This document shows, in pieces, positions 1 to 8,400 of a stretch of 13,883 nucleotides of DNA. Below the pieces are notes generated by a model. That model was not told where the DNA came from, searched no databases, and worked only from the letters and a program-made list of their open reading frames with translations. Origin of the DNA: an uncultured Eubacteriales bacterium (lineage in GTDB: Bacteria; Bacillota; Clostridia; Oscillospirales; CAG-272); NCBI GenBank assembly GCA_958414825.1, contig CATYXQ010000052.1:1-13883 (forward strand), written 5' to 3'. Position numbers and translations under genes: made by a program. How positions within the stretch are numbered: the first letter of the stretch is position 1; every line of letters begins with the position of its first letter.

Positions 1-1854
1 GCACTTTCTTGCTCTACCACCTTCGAAATGGGTGTTGACGTTGGTGACCTTGAAACTGTGTTTTTGCGAGATGTTCCACCGTTGCCGTCCAACTATGCAC
101 AGCGTGCCGGACGTGCAGGCAGAAGTCTTGATGCGGCGGCGTTTGTGCTAACATTTGCAAAGTTAAGTTCTCACGACTTGGCATTTTTCAAAGATCCCAA
201 GCGAATGATTGGCGGAACAATACTTCCTCCGTTATTCAAAGTGGATAATGAGAAGATAGTTCGTAGGCATATCTATGCGGTTGCTTTGAGCATATATTTT
301 GCGGATCATGAAGATCAATACAACCACAACGATGCGGATAAATTCATAAATCAAAAGGGATATGAGGGATTCATTGAGTGGATCAATAGTCATCCCCAAA
401 GACTTTTAGATATGCTGAAAGCATCCATCCCCGATCTTGATAATTTGCACAAGCGTCTCGGTATTGATGATTTCTCTTGGATTGAAGAATTCAGCGGCGC
501 CGAAGGAGTGTTTACGCAGCTGATTCAGGAATATGAAACCAACATTCAAAATTTTGAAAAGCTAATCAAGCAATTCAAGAGAGAAAACGATTTGGCAAAA
601 GCCGCTATGTGCGAAAGAAAGCTTCAGCATTATAAGAAAAACAAGCTGATTGATTTCTTGGCTCGTGGTAATATACTGCCAAGATACGGTTTCCCCGTTA
701 ATACAGTTGAGCTACAGCAAAATACAACCGCAAACACTGTCTCCAAGTTGAGGTTGAGCAGAGATTTGCAGATTGCAATAGCTGAATACGCGCCTTCCTC
801 TGAGGTTGTCGCTGACGGCAGACTATATACGAGCCGTTATATCAAGAAATCCGCAACAGGTAAAGATAAGCAGGATTGGTATACCGGATACATTGGAGTC
901 TGTCGAAATAAGGATTGCAACACTGTAAATTATAGCATCACTCCTATAACAAGCGAAGGAATTCCCTGTTCGGCTTGTGGCAGAAAGTTGTTTAAGATGG
1001 ATTTCTATGAAAGCATAGAACCACGCTCTGGATTTGTTGCTGAACGACAAGATCGAGATGTTCCTATGACTCGTCAGGAAAAGAATTATCGTTCCGAGGA
1101 TTATTACATCGGAAATGTTGCCGCAAGAACGATAGATAAGCATAGGTATCTGTTTAACTCAATAGAAATTCAGGTTGAATCCACAACCAACGACTCCTTG
1201 ATGGTTAAATCCGTTAGTAACTTCTATGTTTGTTCTCTCTGCGGTTACGCCGTAGCAGAGGATGAAGGTATTGGCGAAAAAGAGATTGAAAAGCAGATGC
1301 GTGATGGAGCATTGTCCGTAACGACAACGAAATCTCACGAAAGCTTATACGGACAGTACAACTGTAATTGCCATGAGCTTGTTAGACGATCGCTTCACCA
1401 TGAATTTAAAACCGATGTTGCTAAAATATCCTTCAAGTGCAACACATCCGACTACAACACGATGGTGTCGGTAATGTATGCGATCTTGAATGCGATGGCT
1501 AAGGATTTGAATATCGAAAGACGAGATATCAAGGCATGTTTGTCCGCCAAGCTCGTTAGCGGTATTTTAGATCTCTCTATCGTTATTTATGACTCTGTTC
1601 CCGGTGGCGCAGGTCACTCAAGAAGATTGGTAACTAAGGACGGAAAAATGCTGTATAGCATCTTTATGTCGGCGTTGAGATCAATGAGTGAATGCAACTG
1701 CGAGCCGTCTTGCTACAACTGCTTGCGTAGTTACGAAAACCAAAAGATTCACGATTTGCTCGACAGAAAATTAGCAATTGAATTTTTGCAACAATTTGTC
1801 GGAACGGTTGAAACAGTAGAGGAAGATGAGGATACAGATTCAATACCATTCTAA
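1..1854 (+). CDS. Large DEAD/DEAH-box helicase with DUF1998 C-terminal domain (5' end outside window)
   Basis: The frame is open from base 1, so this is the C-terminal 617 residues of a longer protein; the ATG at 28 lies inside helicase motif V and is not a start. Visible residues 6-20 hold motif V (TTFEMGVDVGDLETV) and 34-41 motif VI (QRAGRAGR), so the end of the second RecA-like lobe is present. Then come a long helical region, a zinc-ribbon-like set (C301, C306, C323, C326), a second set (C411, C414, C455, C457), and a DUF1998-type end with SVPGGAG and C565, C567, C571, C574. Known relatives are MrfA-type repair helicases and the large helicases of Druantia (DruE) and DISARM defence. The length after motif VI suits a very large DruE-like protein better than the roughly 750-residue MrfA. 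The defence role is inferred from family and from a recombinase-bearing neighbourhood. Its partners and N-terminus are not visible. Confidence 0.85.
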   Translation, partial: ALSCSTTFEMGVDVGDLETVFLRDVPPLPSNYAQRAGRAGRSLDAAAFVLTFAKLSSHDLAFFKDPKRMIGGTILPPLFKVDNEKIVRRHIYAVALSIYFADHEDQYNHNDADKFINQKGYEGFIEWINSHPQRLLDMLKASIPDLDNLHKRLGIDDFSWIEEFSGAEGVFTQLIQEYETNIQNFEKLIKQFKRENDLAKAAMCERKLQHYKKNKLIDFLARGNILPRYGFPVNTVELQQNTTANTVSKLRLSRDLQIAIAEYAPSSEVVADGRLYTSRYIKKSATGKDKQDWYTGYIGVCRNKDCNTVNYSITPITSEGIPCSACGRKLFKMDFYESIEPRSGFVAERQDRDVPMTRQEKNYRSEDYYIGNVAARTIDKHRYLFNSIEIQVESTTNDSLMVKSVSNFYVCSLCGYAVAEDEGIGEKEIEKQMRDGALSVTTTKSHESLYGQYNCNCHELVRRSLHHEFKTDVAKISFKCNTSDYNTMVSVMYAILNAMAKDLNIERRDIKACLSAKLVSGILDLSIVIYDSVPGGAGHSRRLVTKDGKMLYSIFMSALRSMSECNCEPSCYNCLRSYENQKIHDLLDRKLAIEFLQQFVGTVETVEEDEDTDSIPF

Positions 1855-1954
1855 TTCAAAAAAGCGAACGTTCTCAATGCTAAAAGATTCTTGTTTCCCT
1901 TATATGGCAAACGTGGATGGAATTCAAGCCAAATAAAAATTCTAATAATTATAT

Positions 1955-1998
1955 GCCGCTATCAAAGCGTGATATGCACGCAGCGATAGCGGCTTTTT
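1955..1998 (+). terminator. Rho-independent terminator after the helicase gene
   Basis: GCCGCTATC (1955-1963) pairs with GATAGCGGC (1985-1993) as a 9-bp perfect stem, followed directly by TTTTT. It separates the helicase transcript from the repressor promoter 27 bp further on. The 21-nt loop is larger than usual, but the inner bases GCGTGATATGCACGC can form a second small stem that shortens it. Confidence 0.8.
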
Positions 1999-2024
1999 CC
2001 TTTCTCGAATTTTCGTAAAACCTA

Positions 2025-2053
2025 TTGACAAACTTTCTTTCATATGCTATAAT
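2025..2053 (+). promoter_or_regulatory. Consensus SigA promoter of the repressor gene
   Basis: TTGACA (2025-2030) and TATAAT (2048-2053) both match the consensus exactly, with the ideal 17-bp spacer. Transcription should start near 2060, about 37 nt before the ATG. An unmitigated promoter this strong in front of a repressor suggests it is held down by the palindrome that follows it. Confidence 0.92.
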
Positions 2054-2061
2054 TACTACAC

Positions 2062-2075
2062 GGTACAATTGTACC
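2062..2075 (+). promoter_or_regulatory. 14-bp perfect palindrome, likely repressor operator
   Basis: GGTACAATTGTACC is a perfect inverted repeat starting 8 bp after the -10 box, over the expected transcription start. This position would block initiation or early elongation. LexA/CI-type repressors commonly control their own genes, so autoregulation by the adjacent gene is the simplest reading. Binding is inferred. I saw no second exact copy near the recombinase. Confidence 0.7.
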
Positions 2076-2096
2076 TTGTGTGATTTGGAGGCATTT

Positions 2097-2702
2097 ATGA
2101 ACAAGTGGAGTCCCGAAAGAGCGGAGGCGATCCGCCAATTTATAGACGAATATTTTATGGAGAACCGCAAGTCTCCGACGGTGCGCGACATCGCGGCGGG
2201 GACGGGTATCTCTAAAACTTCGGTGCAGAGATACCTCACCGATATGAAGGAACACGGCGAGATCGAGTACAACGGTCGCCGCAGTATCGGAACAAATCTC
2301 TCACGCAATATGTTTGAAACTACGCCCGCAATTCGATACGATTCCACTGTGTCCTGTGGGTTGCCGAGCGAGCCCAATGTGGAAGAAGCCGACATCATTC
2401 CGCTGCCTACCGCGCTCGTTGGTGACGGAAAGTTTTTCATTCTCACCGCGAAGGGTGACTCGATGACAGGCATAGGGGTTGACGATGGCGATCTCGTAAT
2501 TGTGCGAGAGCAGAACACTTGCAGGGATGGTGATTATGCGGTAGTTCTTGTGAACGGAAGTGAAACTTTGCTCAAAACCATCACTTATCTTCCCGACAAG
2601 AAAGCATATTTGCTTCACGCAGAGAATCCCGATTACGATGATCGCATCGAGCGCAACGTGAAGATTCAAGGAATTGCGACACAGGTTATCAAGAAGCTTT
2701 GA
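2097..2702 (+). CDS. LexA/CI-like repressor with S24 self-cleavage domain
   Basis: A 201-residue DNA-binding repressor. Residues 8-68 form a LexA-type winged helix-turn-helix (SPTVRDIAAGTGISKTSVQR is the recognition region). Residues 84-201 form a LexA/S24 peptidase domain with catalytic Ser122 (KGDSM) and Lys160 (LLKTI), spaced 38 apart, close to the 37 of E. coli LexA. The expected cleavage dipeptide aligns with Cys87-Gly88, where LexA usually has Ala-Gly. In this family, RecA bound to single-stranded DNA triggers self-cleavage and lifts repression after DNA damage. The start is the ATG at 2097, preceded by GGAGG at 2087-2091. An upstream in-frame TTG at 2025 is the -35 box itself and is rejected. 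Position beside a recombinase argues for a mobile-element repressor rather than the host LexA. Confidence 0.88.
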   Translation: MNKWSPERAEAIRQFIDEYFMENRKSPTVRDIAAGTGISKTSVQRYLTDMKEHGEIEYNGRRSIGTNLSRNMFETTPAIRYDSTVSCGLPSEPNVEEADIIPLPTALVGDGKFFILTAKGDSMTGIGVDDGDLVIVREQNTCRDGDYAVVLVNGSETLLKTITYLPDKKAYLLHAENPDYDDRIERNVKIQGIATQVIKKL

Positions 2703-2710
2703 CGATGCTT

Positions 2711-3053
2711 TGCTTGTCTATCAGTCTTAGCAAGCACTGCTTTTGGGGATCCAAAATCCATTCTTGCTAAATAATTGTCCGTTGGTCTTAGCAAGCATCG
2801 CGTTTGTCATGACAAACGGTCCATCGGTCTCAGCAAGCATCGCCGTTGTGTCCCAAATCCCAACGGAAACCAAAAACGTATTTAACGTGTCTGCTTGTCT
2901 TAGCAAGCATCGCGGTTGGACGCCCAAATCCAACCGAAGAAAAATTATGAGTTACAGCAAACTGCCTGTTAGTCTTAGCAAGCACTGGATTTGAGCGCTC
3001 AAATCCGTCTATCAATCGCAGCAAGCACTGCTTTTGTCATGATAGACAAAACC
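2711..3053 (+). repeat. Array of six conserved cores, each followed by a variable hairpin
   Basis: Six units share a core close to GTCTTAGCAAGCAYYG. The AGCAAGCA part lies at 2729, 2790, 2832, 2902, 2977 and 3020 (spacings 61, 42, 70, 75, 43). Each core is followed at once by an inverted repeat with different arms: 2741-2756 (TTTTGG/CCAAAA), 2801-2818 (CGTTTGTCA/TGACAAACG), 2843-2866 (CCGTTG/CAACGG), 2913-2936 (CGGTTGGA/TCCAACCG), 2987-3006 (GGATTTGAGC/GCTCAAATCC), 3032-3051 (TTTTGTC/GACAAAA). Left arms keep a TTG and vary around it, and the right arms vary to match. Upstream of each core there is a weaker shared stretch, YGTCYRTYR. The array fills the 368 bp between repressor and small protein. 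No T-tract follows any hairpin, so they are not ordinary terminators. Function is unknown. Possible roles are a structured RNA, mRNA processing sites, protein-binding iterons, or a cluster of dispersed palindromic repeats. Confidence 0.9.
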
Positions 3054-3070
3054 ATAGGAGGTCAAAAATC

Positions 3071-3406
3071 GTGAACATCAAAGAAATATTAAATAGAGTG
3101 CTCGATGTACTTAAGGATAATCACACCACGTGGTTTTATATAGAGCTTCCCAAAATAGATATAGAAGCTTTGAGAAAAAAGATTATTGCCATCTTAAAGG
3201 ACAAGCACGGAGGTATCGGGACGATTCCCGATGATGAGATCGAAGCACTTGCCGATGTTCTCCTGCCCGGTGTTATAAAGTTTTTCTCTTCTGATGAATG
3301 GCGCGCTGAATTTGAAGAATGGAAGAAAGAGCGCGAGTTGTTATTAGCACAAAGAGAGGAACAAAAAGTATTAGCGCTAAAAGCAGATGAAACCAAAGTA
3401 TCTTAA
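3071..3406 (+). CDS. Small protein of unknown function upstream of the recombinase
   Basis: A 111-residue protein I do not recognise. It starts at GTG 3071, with a full AGGAGG at 3056-3061 and a 9-nt spacer. It has no signal peptide or membrane segment. Residues 1-45 are amphipathic helix with an aromatic patch (TWFYIEL). Residues 52-75 carry an acidic stretch then a hydrophobic helix (DDEIEALADVLLPGVIKFF). Residues 77-103 are very charged and probably coiled coil (EWRAEFEEWKKERELLL). It ends 32 bp before the serine recombinase gene in the same direction, so the two are probably co-transcribed. Serine recombinases often work with a small, poorly conserved directionality factor, and this is a positional candidate for one. 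That role is an inference only. Confidence 0.7.
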   Translation: MNIKEILNRVLDVLKDNHTTWFYIELPKIDIEALRKKIIAILKDKHGGIGTIPDDEIEALADVLLPGVIKFFSSDEWRAEFEEWKKERELLLAQREEQKVLALKADETKVS

Positions 3407-3408
3407 TC

Positions 3409-3424
3409 GTCACGTTATCGTGAC
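3409..3424 (+). promoter_or_regulatory. Inverted repeat just before the recombinase ribosome-binding site
   Basis: GTCACG-TTAT-CGTGAC, a perfect 6-bp stem with a 4-nt loop, sits between the small-protein stop codon and the AAAGGAG at 3427-3433. It could be a protein-binding operator or an mRNA hairpin that tunes recombinase translation. There is no T-tract, so it is not a strong terminator. Confidence 0.5.
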
Positions 3425-3438
3425 AGAAAGGAGAGCCA

Positions 3439-4905
3439 ATGACAGGAGTTATATATGCTCGCTATTCCTCGGACAATCAGCGAGAGGAATCGATTGAAGG
3501 TCAGCTTCGTGAATGTCAAGCATTCGCAAAGAAAAATGACATCACCTTGCTTGAGCCGTACATTGACAGAGCTTTGTCGGCAAAGACAGACCACCGTCCG
3601 AACTTTTTGAAAATGATCAAGGACAGTGCGGCGAAAAAGTTCGATGTTGTTATCGTGTGGAAACTCGACAGATTTTCACGCAACCGTGTTGACTCGGCGC
3701 ACTACAAATACGTTCTTCGCAAGAATGGTGTGAAGGTCATATCGGCAACCGAATCGATCTCGGAAGGTTCCGAAGGCATTCTGCTTGAGTCCGTGCTTGA
3801 AGGCATAGCCGAATACTACTCTGCAGAACTCTCCGAGAAGGTCGTGCGAGGTCTGACCGAAAACGCGCTCAAGTGCAAATACAACGGCGGCACACTTCCC
3901 ATCGGATACACCGTGGACGAAAATCAATTCTTCCAAATTGATCCCATCACCGCGCCCGCTGTTCTTGAAGCTTTCAAGAAATATGCCAAGGGCGCAACGA
4001 TGCAAGAAATCACCGACGAGCTAAACATCAAGGGTATCCGCACATCAAAAGGAACGAAGATCACACTTAACACCGTGACACGAATGCTGCACAACCGCCG
4101 ATACATCGGAGAGTATCAATATCGCGATGTGGTTATCCCCAATGGAATCCCCGCTGTTGTTCCCGTCAAGTTGTTTGAGCAAGTGCAAGAGCGAGCCGCC
4201 GCGAACAAGAAGGCGCCCGCGAAGCACAAAGCCGAGGACGAATATCTGCTAACTACAAAACTCTTCTGTGGTTACTGTAAATGTTTAATGACGGGAGAGA
4301 GCGGAACGAGTCATACGATGGACGTTCATCGCTATTACAAGTGCCGTGGAACTCGCAAGGGCGGAACGTGCAAGAAGAAAACGATCAAGAAGAAATGGAT
4401 TGAGGAAGTAGTGATTCTGCTCATTCAGAAGTTCATCTTTGACGATGAATTGCTCGACAGACTTGCAGATATGCTGATCGCCAAGCTCAATGCCGAGAGT
4501 AGCGCACTTCCCATTCTCCGACAACAGCTTGCCGAAATAGAAAAAGGCATTGACAATCTCGTCAACGCCATTCAAGCGGGAATTCTCACCGCATCCACAA
4601 AGCAACGTCTTGAGCAGCTTGAAGCCGAGAAGAGCGAGATCTCGGTGCAGATTCTCAAAGAAGAAATTGCTAAACCCACAGTTACAAAAGAAGATATACT
4701 CGCGTATCTTATCAAGTATCGCAAGCTCAATATGAAACAGCTTGACCACCGCCGCCGACTGATCGATAGCTTTGTCAATGCGATCTATCTGTTCGACGAC
4801 TACTTGGTCATTACGTTCAACTACAAGGAAGGCACAAAAACTATCACCTTTGCCGAAATTGAAGAGGCCTTTGGTTCGGATTTATCATCACGCACTGCAC
4901 CATAA
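3439..4905 (+). CDS. Large serine recombinase (site-specific integrase)
   Basis: A 488-residue large serine recombinase, which inserts and excises a mobile element by cutting both strands at attachment sites through a phosphoserine link. Residues 1-145 are the resolvase catalytic domain: YARYSS with nucleophile Ser10, the ESIEGQ motif, and KLDRFSRN. Residues 150-260 are the Recombinase domain (NALKCKYNGGTLPIGY at its start). Residues 277-311 form the zinc ribbon with C277, C280, C302 and C311. Residues about 340-420 are a coiled coil, as in enzymes where it controls integration versus excision. All catalytic elements seem intact. The start ATG has AAAGGAG 5 nt upstream. As usual for integrases, it probably lies near one end of its element. 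That fits the strong terminator and the change to chromosomal-looking genes just downstream. Confidence 0.95.
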   Translation: MTGVIYARYSSDNQREESIEGQLRECQAFAKKNDITLLEPYIDRALSAKTDHRPNFLKMIKDSAAKKFDVVIVWKLDRFSRNRVDSAHYKYVLRKNGVKVISATESISEGSEGILLESVLEGIAEYYSAELSEKVVRGLTENALKCKYNGGTLPIGYTVDENQFFQIDPITAPAVLEAFKKYAKGATMQEITDELNIKGIRTSKGTKITLNTVTRMLHNRRYIGEYQYRDVVIPNGIPAVVPVKLFEQVQERAAANKKAPAKHKAEDEYLLTTKLFCGYCKCLMTGESGTSHTMDVHRYYKCRGTRKGGTCKKKTIKKKWIEEVVILLIQKFIFDDELLDRLADMLIAKLNAESSALPILRQQLAEIEKGIDNLVNAIQAGILTASTKQRLEQLEAEKSEISVQILKEEIAKPTVTKEDILAYLIKYRKLNMKQLDHRRRLIDSFVNAIYLFDDYLVITFNYKEGTKTITFAEIEEAFGSDLSSRTAP

Positions 4906-4910
4906 TAGAT

Positions 4911-4949
4911 AAACCTGTTTCAATGAAAAAAGAAACAGGTTTATTTTTT
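4911..4949 (+). terminator. Rho-independent terminator after the recombinase
   Basis: AAACCTGTTTC (4911-4921) pairs perfectly with GAAACAGGTTT (4932-4942), followed by ATTTTTTT. The 11-bp stem, 10-nt loop and T-tract make a strong terminator only 5 bp after the stop codon. It insulates the downstream kinase operon from the mobile-element transcript. Confidence 0.9.
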
Positions 4950-5054
4950 ATAATTTTCAGTAAAATTTTGAATGCTTATCTATAACTGTTTCGATCTTTT
5001 CTACCCCTTTGTGTTCAAATCATTTTGTATTATTTTTTAACAGGAGAAAGTCAA

Positions 5055-5417
5055 ATGAGCGTATTGCAAGACTTATTTTCTGCATATGGAGGAGATTATG
5101 ACCAAACCATGAAACGCTTCATGGGCAATGAAACTTTGTACTGTACCATTTTGCCCAAGCTCTTTCAGGACGGTAATCTTCAAAAACTCGGCAAGGCGTT
5201 GAAGGCCGACAATCTTAAAAGCGCTTTTGAAGCGGCGCATACATTGAAAGGCGTATCGGCAAACCTTGGACTCACACCGCTTTACGACGCCGTTTGCATG
5301 ATTGTGGAACCGCTTCGCAATCGGGAACAAAACATAGATTATATGGCGCTGTATCAGACCATACAAGTTGAATTTCAACGTATAAATACATTATGGGAGA
5401 AGCTTGAGAACGCATGA
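5055..5417 (+). CDS. Stand-alone Hpt phosphotransfer protein
   Basis: A 120-residue histidine phosphotransfer protein. The signature AHTLKGVSANLGL puts the phosphoacceptor at His62, in a four-helix bundle predicted over residues 10-115. It lacks any kinase or receiver domain, so it only relays phosphate. The gene overlaps the next by 4 nt (ATGA), so it is translationally coupled to the hybrid kinase, whose C-terminal receiver is the obvious phosphodonor. The start is ATG 5055, with AGGAG at 5042-5046; an in-frame TTG at 5025 has no ribosome-binding site. The final acceptor, a response regulator with an output domain, is not in the window. I could not find a convincing promoter in the 105 bp after the recombinase terminator. 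Confidence 0.9.
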   Translation: MSVLQDLFSAYGGDYDQTMKRFMGNETLYCTILPKLFQDGNLQKLGKALKADNLKSAFEAAHTLKGVSANLGLTPLYDAVCMIVEPLRNREQNIDYMALYQTIQVEFQRINTLWEKLENA

Positions 5418-8400
5418 ACAAAAAGGATATATTTCCCTGTTTCAAACAGGATTTAGAGAGGCTTTCCGTCATCACGAGCGATGTTTTGGAGGGCATACCC
5501 AGCGGACTTGCCATCTATCATGTGAATAAAGATGAGATTCAACCCGTATATCAAAATTCCGCCTACTATCAGGTAATGGGCTATTCGGACAAACATATTG
5601 AAGCCATTCGCCGGGGATCTATTTTCCTTGGCGTACACCCTGAGGATTTGCAGCAGTTGCATGAAAAAGCAGCGCTGCTTTTAAAATACGGCAAAGACCT
5701 TGTCCATATCTTTCGCGTATTTCATGATAAAAACAACTGCTACCACTGGCTTCGTCTTAATGGATCAAGGCAGTGTCTCAAAGACGGTTCCATGTTGATT
5801 TATACCGTTTATACCGATATTACCGAAGAAAAGCGATTGGAAACAGAGCTTCGTGAGGCTACGATAAAAACACAAGAGATTATCAATGCGATTCCCGGCG
5901 GCGTGGCGCTCTATCGAATGGCCGACGTTTATGAAATCATTTATTTTTCTGATGGAGTACCGGAACTTATCGGCTACACAACAGAGGAATATCGCAATTT
6001 GATTCAGAACGACGCCGCGATAATCATATATCCGGAGGACAGAGACATGATCGTGGAAAATCTCCGCTCTGCCATCCGCAATCATACAACGGCCGATTTT
6101 GAATTCCGAAATATTCACCGAGACGGCCATATTATCTGGGTTCGCATTCAGGCAAGACAGGTGGGAGAAGCCGACGGCGCCCCTCTGCTCCATTGTGTGT
6201 TCCAAAACATAACCGATTTAAAAGAAACGCAATTGGAAATGAACCATCTAATCAATTCAAGTTACGGCGGCGTCGCCAGTTATCGGGTAGAAAATCATCA
6301 TTTCGTTCCCATACTTTACTCGGACGGTGTAGCGGCGCTTTCCGGTTATACACGGGAGGAATTTGACAAAATTACGCATGGCAATGTCCTGGAATCGATT
6401 TACGAAAGGGATACCCGACGCGTACTGGACGCCGCTTTAAAAGCCGTGCAAACCGGAGAGGTTTTAAATATTTCATACAGAACGCGCTGCAAAAACGGCA
6501 ATCTTGCCTGGATTCACATGAACGGTCAACGTATTGGTCCGCTGACCGAAAGCTGTAAATTTTACGCTTATTTTTCAGGCGTATCCGATGAAAGCAGAAT
6601 GTTTCAAAACATCGCCAACGAGGCGGCCGACGCCATATATATCATTGATCGTGAACATTATGAAATACTCTACTTTCATGAATCTAAAAAGGTCTTTCCC
6701 CAAACGGAAAACTGTATTGGGAAACCATGTTATGAGGCGCTCCAGTCATTAAAAGAACCCTGTCCTTTCTGCAGCTTTAAGAGGGGGATGTCCAGAGAAG
6801 ATACCGAAGTGGTTTCCAAGTGGAACGGAAGAACTTACAGGATGCACTTTCAGGAAACCGTGTGGAACGGGATTCCGGCATTTATTCAGTATCTGCGGGA
6901 TATCACGGATGAAGTAAAAATACGGCAGGAAAAACAACGTTTGGGGCAATACTTTAAAACTTTGGTGGAAAATCTGCCCGGCGGCGTTGCCGTCGTGCGC
7001 CGCCAAAAAGACGGCGCCGTTATACCGGAGTTTTTATCGGCTGGTTTTGCCGATATGACCCAAACTACGTTGGAACAGGCCAAAGAATTTTATAAACATG
7101 ATGCGTTAAGAGGCGTTCATCCTGACGATATTCCAAAACTTCGGAAACAGCTTGACGAGGCTTTTACAAACATAGGATGTCAACGCGAGTTAACCTATCG
7201 TTTGCAAAAAGGCGACGGTGAATACATCTGGGTTCGGAATACTTTATCGCTGCTGCCCAGCGAGGACGGCGATTTACGGCAGTACTGCTACATAAAAGAT
7301 ATTACCGCAGAGCGCCGGGAACAGGAGCAGCTGCGGGAACAATATCAAAAACTGATTGTACAGCATTACCGAACGCCGGGGCCGAACGTACTGGTTGTAG
7401 GACACTGCAACATAACAAAAAACAAAATACTGGAAATTAACGATTATACAGGCTTGGAAATTTTCAAAACGCTGAAGACTCAGCGAGAAGAATTTTTTTG
7501 CACCATTGCCGATTTAATTGTGGAACCGAAAGATCACCGCAAATTCTTGCAGATGTATCTCAACGCCCCCATGCTAAAAGCTTATGAGCGTCAGGAAACT
7601 GAGCGGACGTTTTCCTGCCTTATCCAGTTGCCGCATGAAAAAACTGGGCGCTATGTGCAGTTCAAAGTAAATTTGGTAGAAAACCCGGACGCCGGGGACG
7701 TCACGGGTATTTTGACCATAACGGATATAACGGAGCAAGTCATCTCTTCACAGGTTCTGCAAAAACTGTCCTGTACCGGTTATGAGCATATTATCATACT
7801 GGATTTGTCAAAAGAGTGTTATCATATTTTTATCAGCGATCCCAATGCCCGCTGCGTACCGAAAAAAAGCGGCACGCATTCCGAGTGGATGAAGTATATG
7901 CTGAAAAACCATGTCCTGCCGAAAGACAAAGAGGCTTACCGAACCTATTTAAATTCCGCCTATATCGCCCGCCATTTAGAGAAAAACGGCTACTATTCCT
8001 TTGATTTTTCCATCACGGACAGCGACGGCAATATTCGCGTAAAGCGCGTGACCGTGTTTGACATCGATTTACGCATCGGCCGGGTAGGCTTATCCAGATC
8101 CGATGTAACGGAAGCGGTTCGCGAACAGCAAAGCCTTCTCAACATGCTTGCCTATACTTTTGAACTGGCTGCTTTTGTTGATATTCATACAAAGCGGATG
8201 ATTATGCACACGCGCAAAACCGTGTTAGAAGATTTGCCTCCTTTTATTGAGGAAAACTATGATACGCACATCCGCAACGGGCTGCGCCCATATGCGGCTG
8301 CCGGACAAACTCTTGAGGAAATCCGCTGCCTTTTCAAGCTGGATTCGATACTGGAGCAATTAAAAAATTTTCCATTAGGCTATGATTTCGTTTGTGCATA

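Noticed and set aside
2025..2096. Longer start for the repressor at TTG 2025
   Set aside because: The TTG is the -35 box of a perfect promoter, and the ATG at 2097 has a correctly spaced GGAGG.
2727..3024. Open frames on both strands through the hairpin array, with repeated peptides such as MLAKT and LSKH
   Set aside because: The repeated peptides simply mirror the DNA repeat units, and none has a proper ribosome-binding site.
2711..3053. CRISPR array
   Set aside because: Unit spacing is irregular, the repeats are degenerate, the intervening sequences are self-complementary, and no cas gene is in view.
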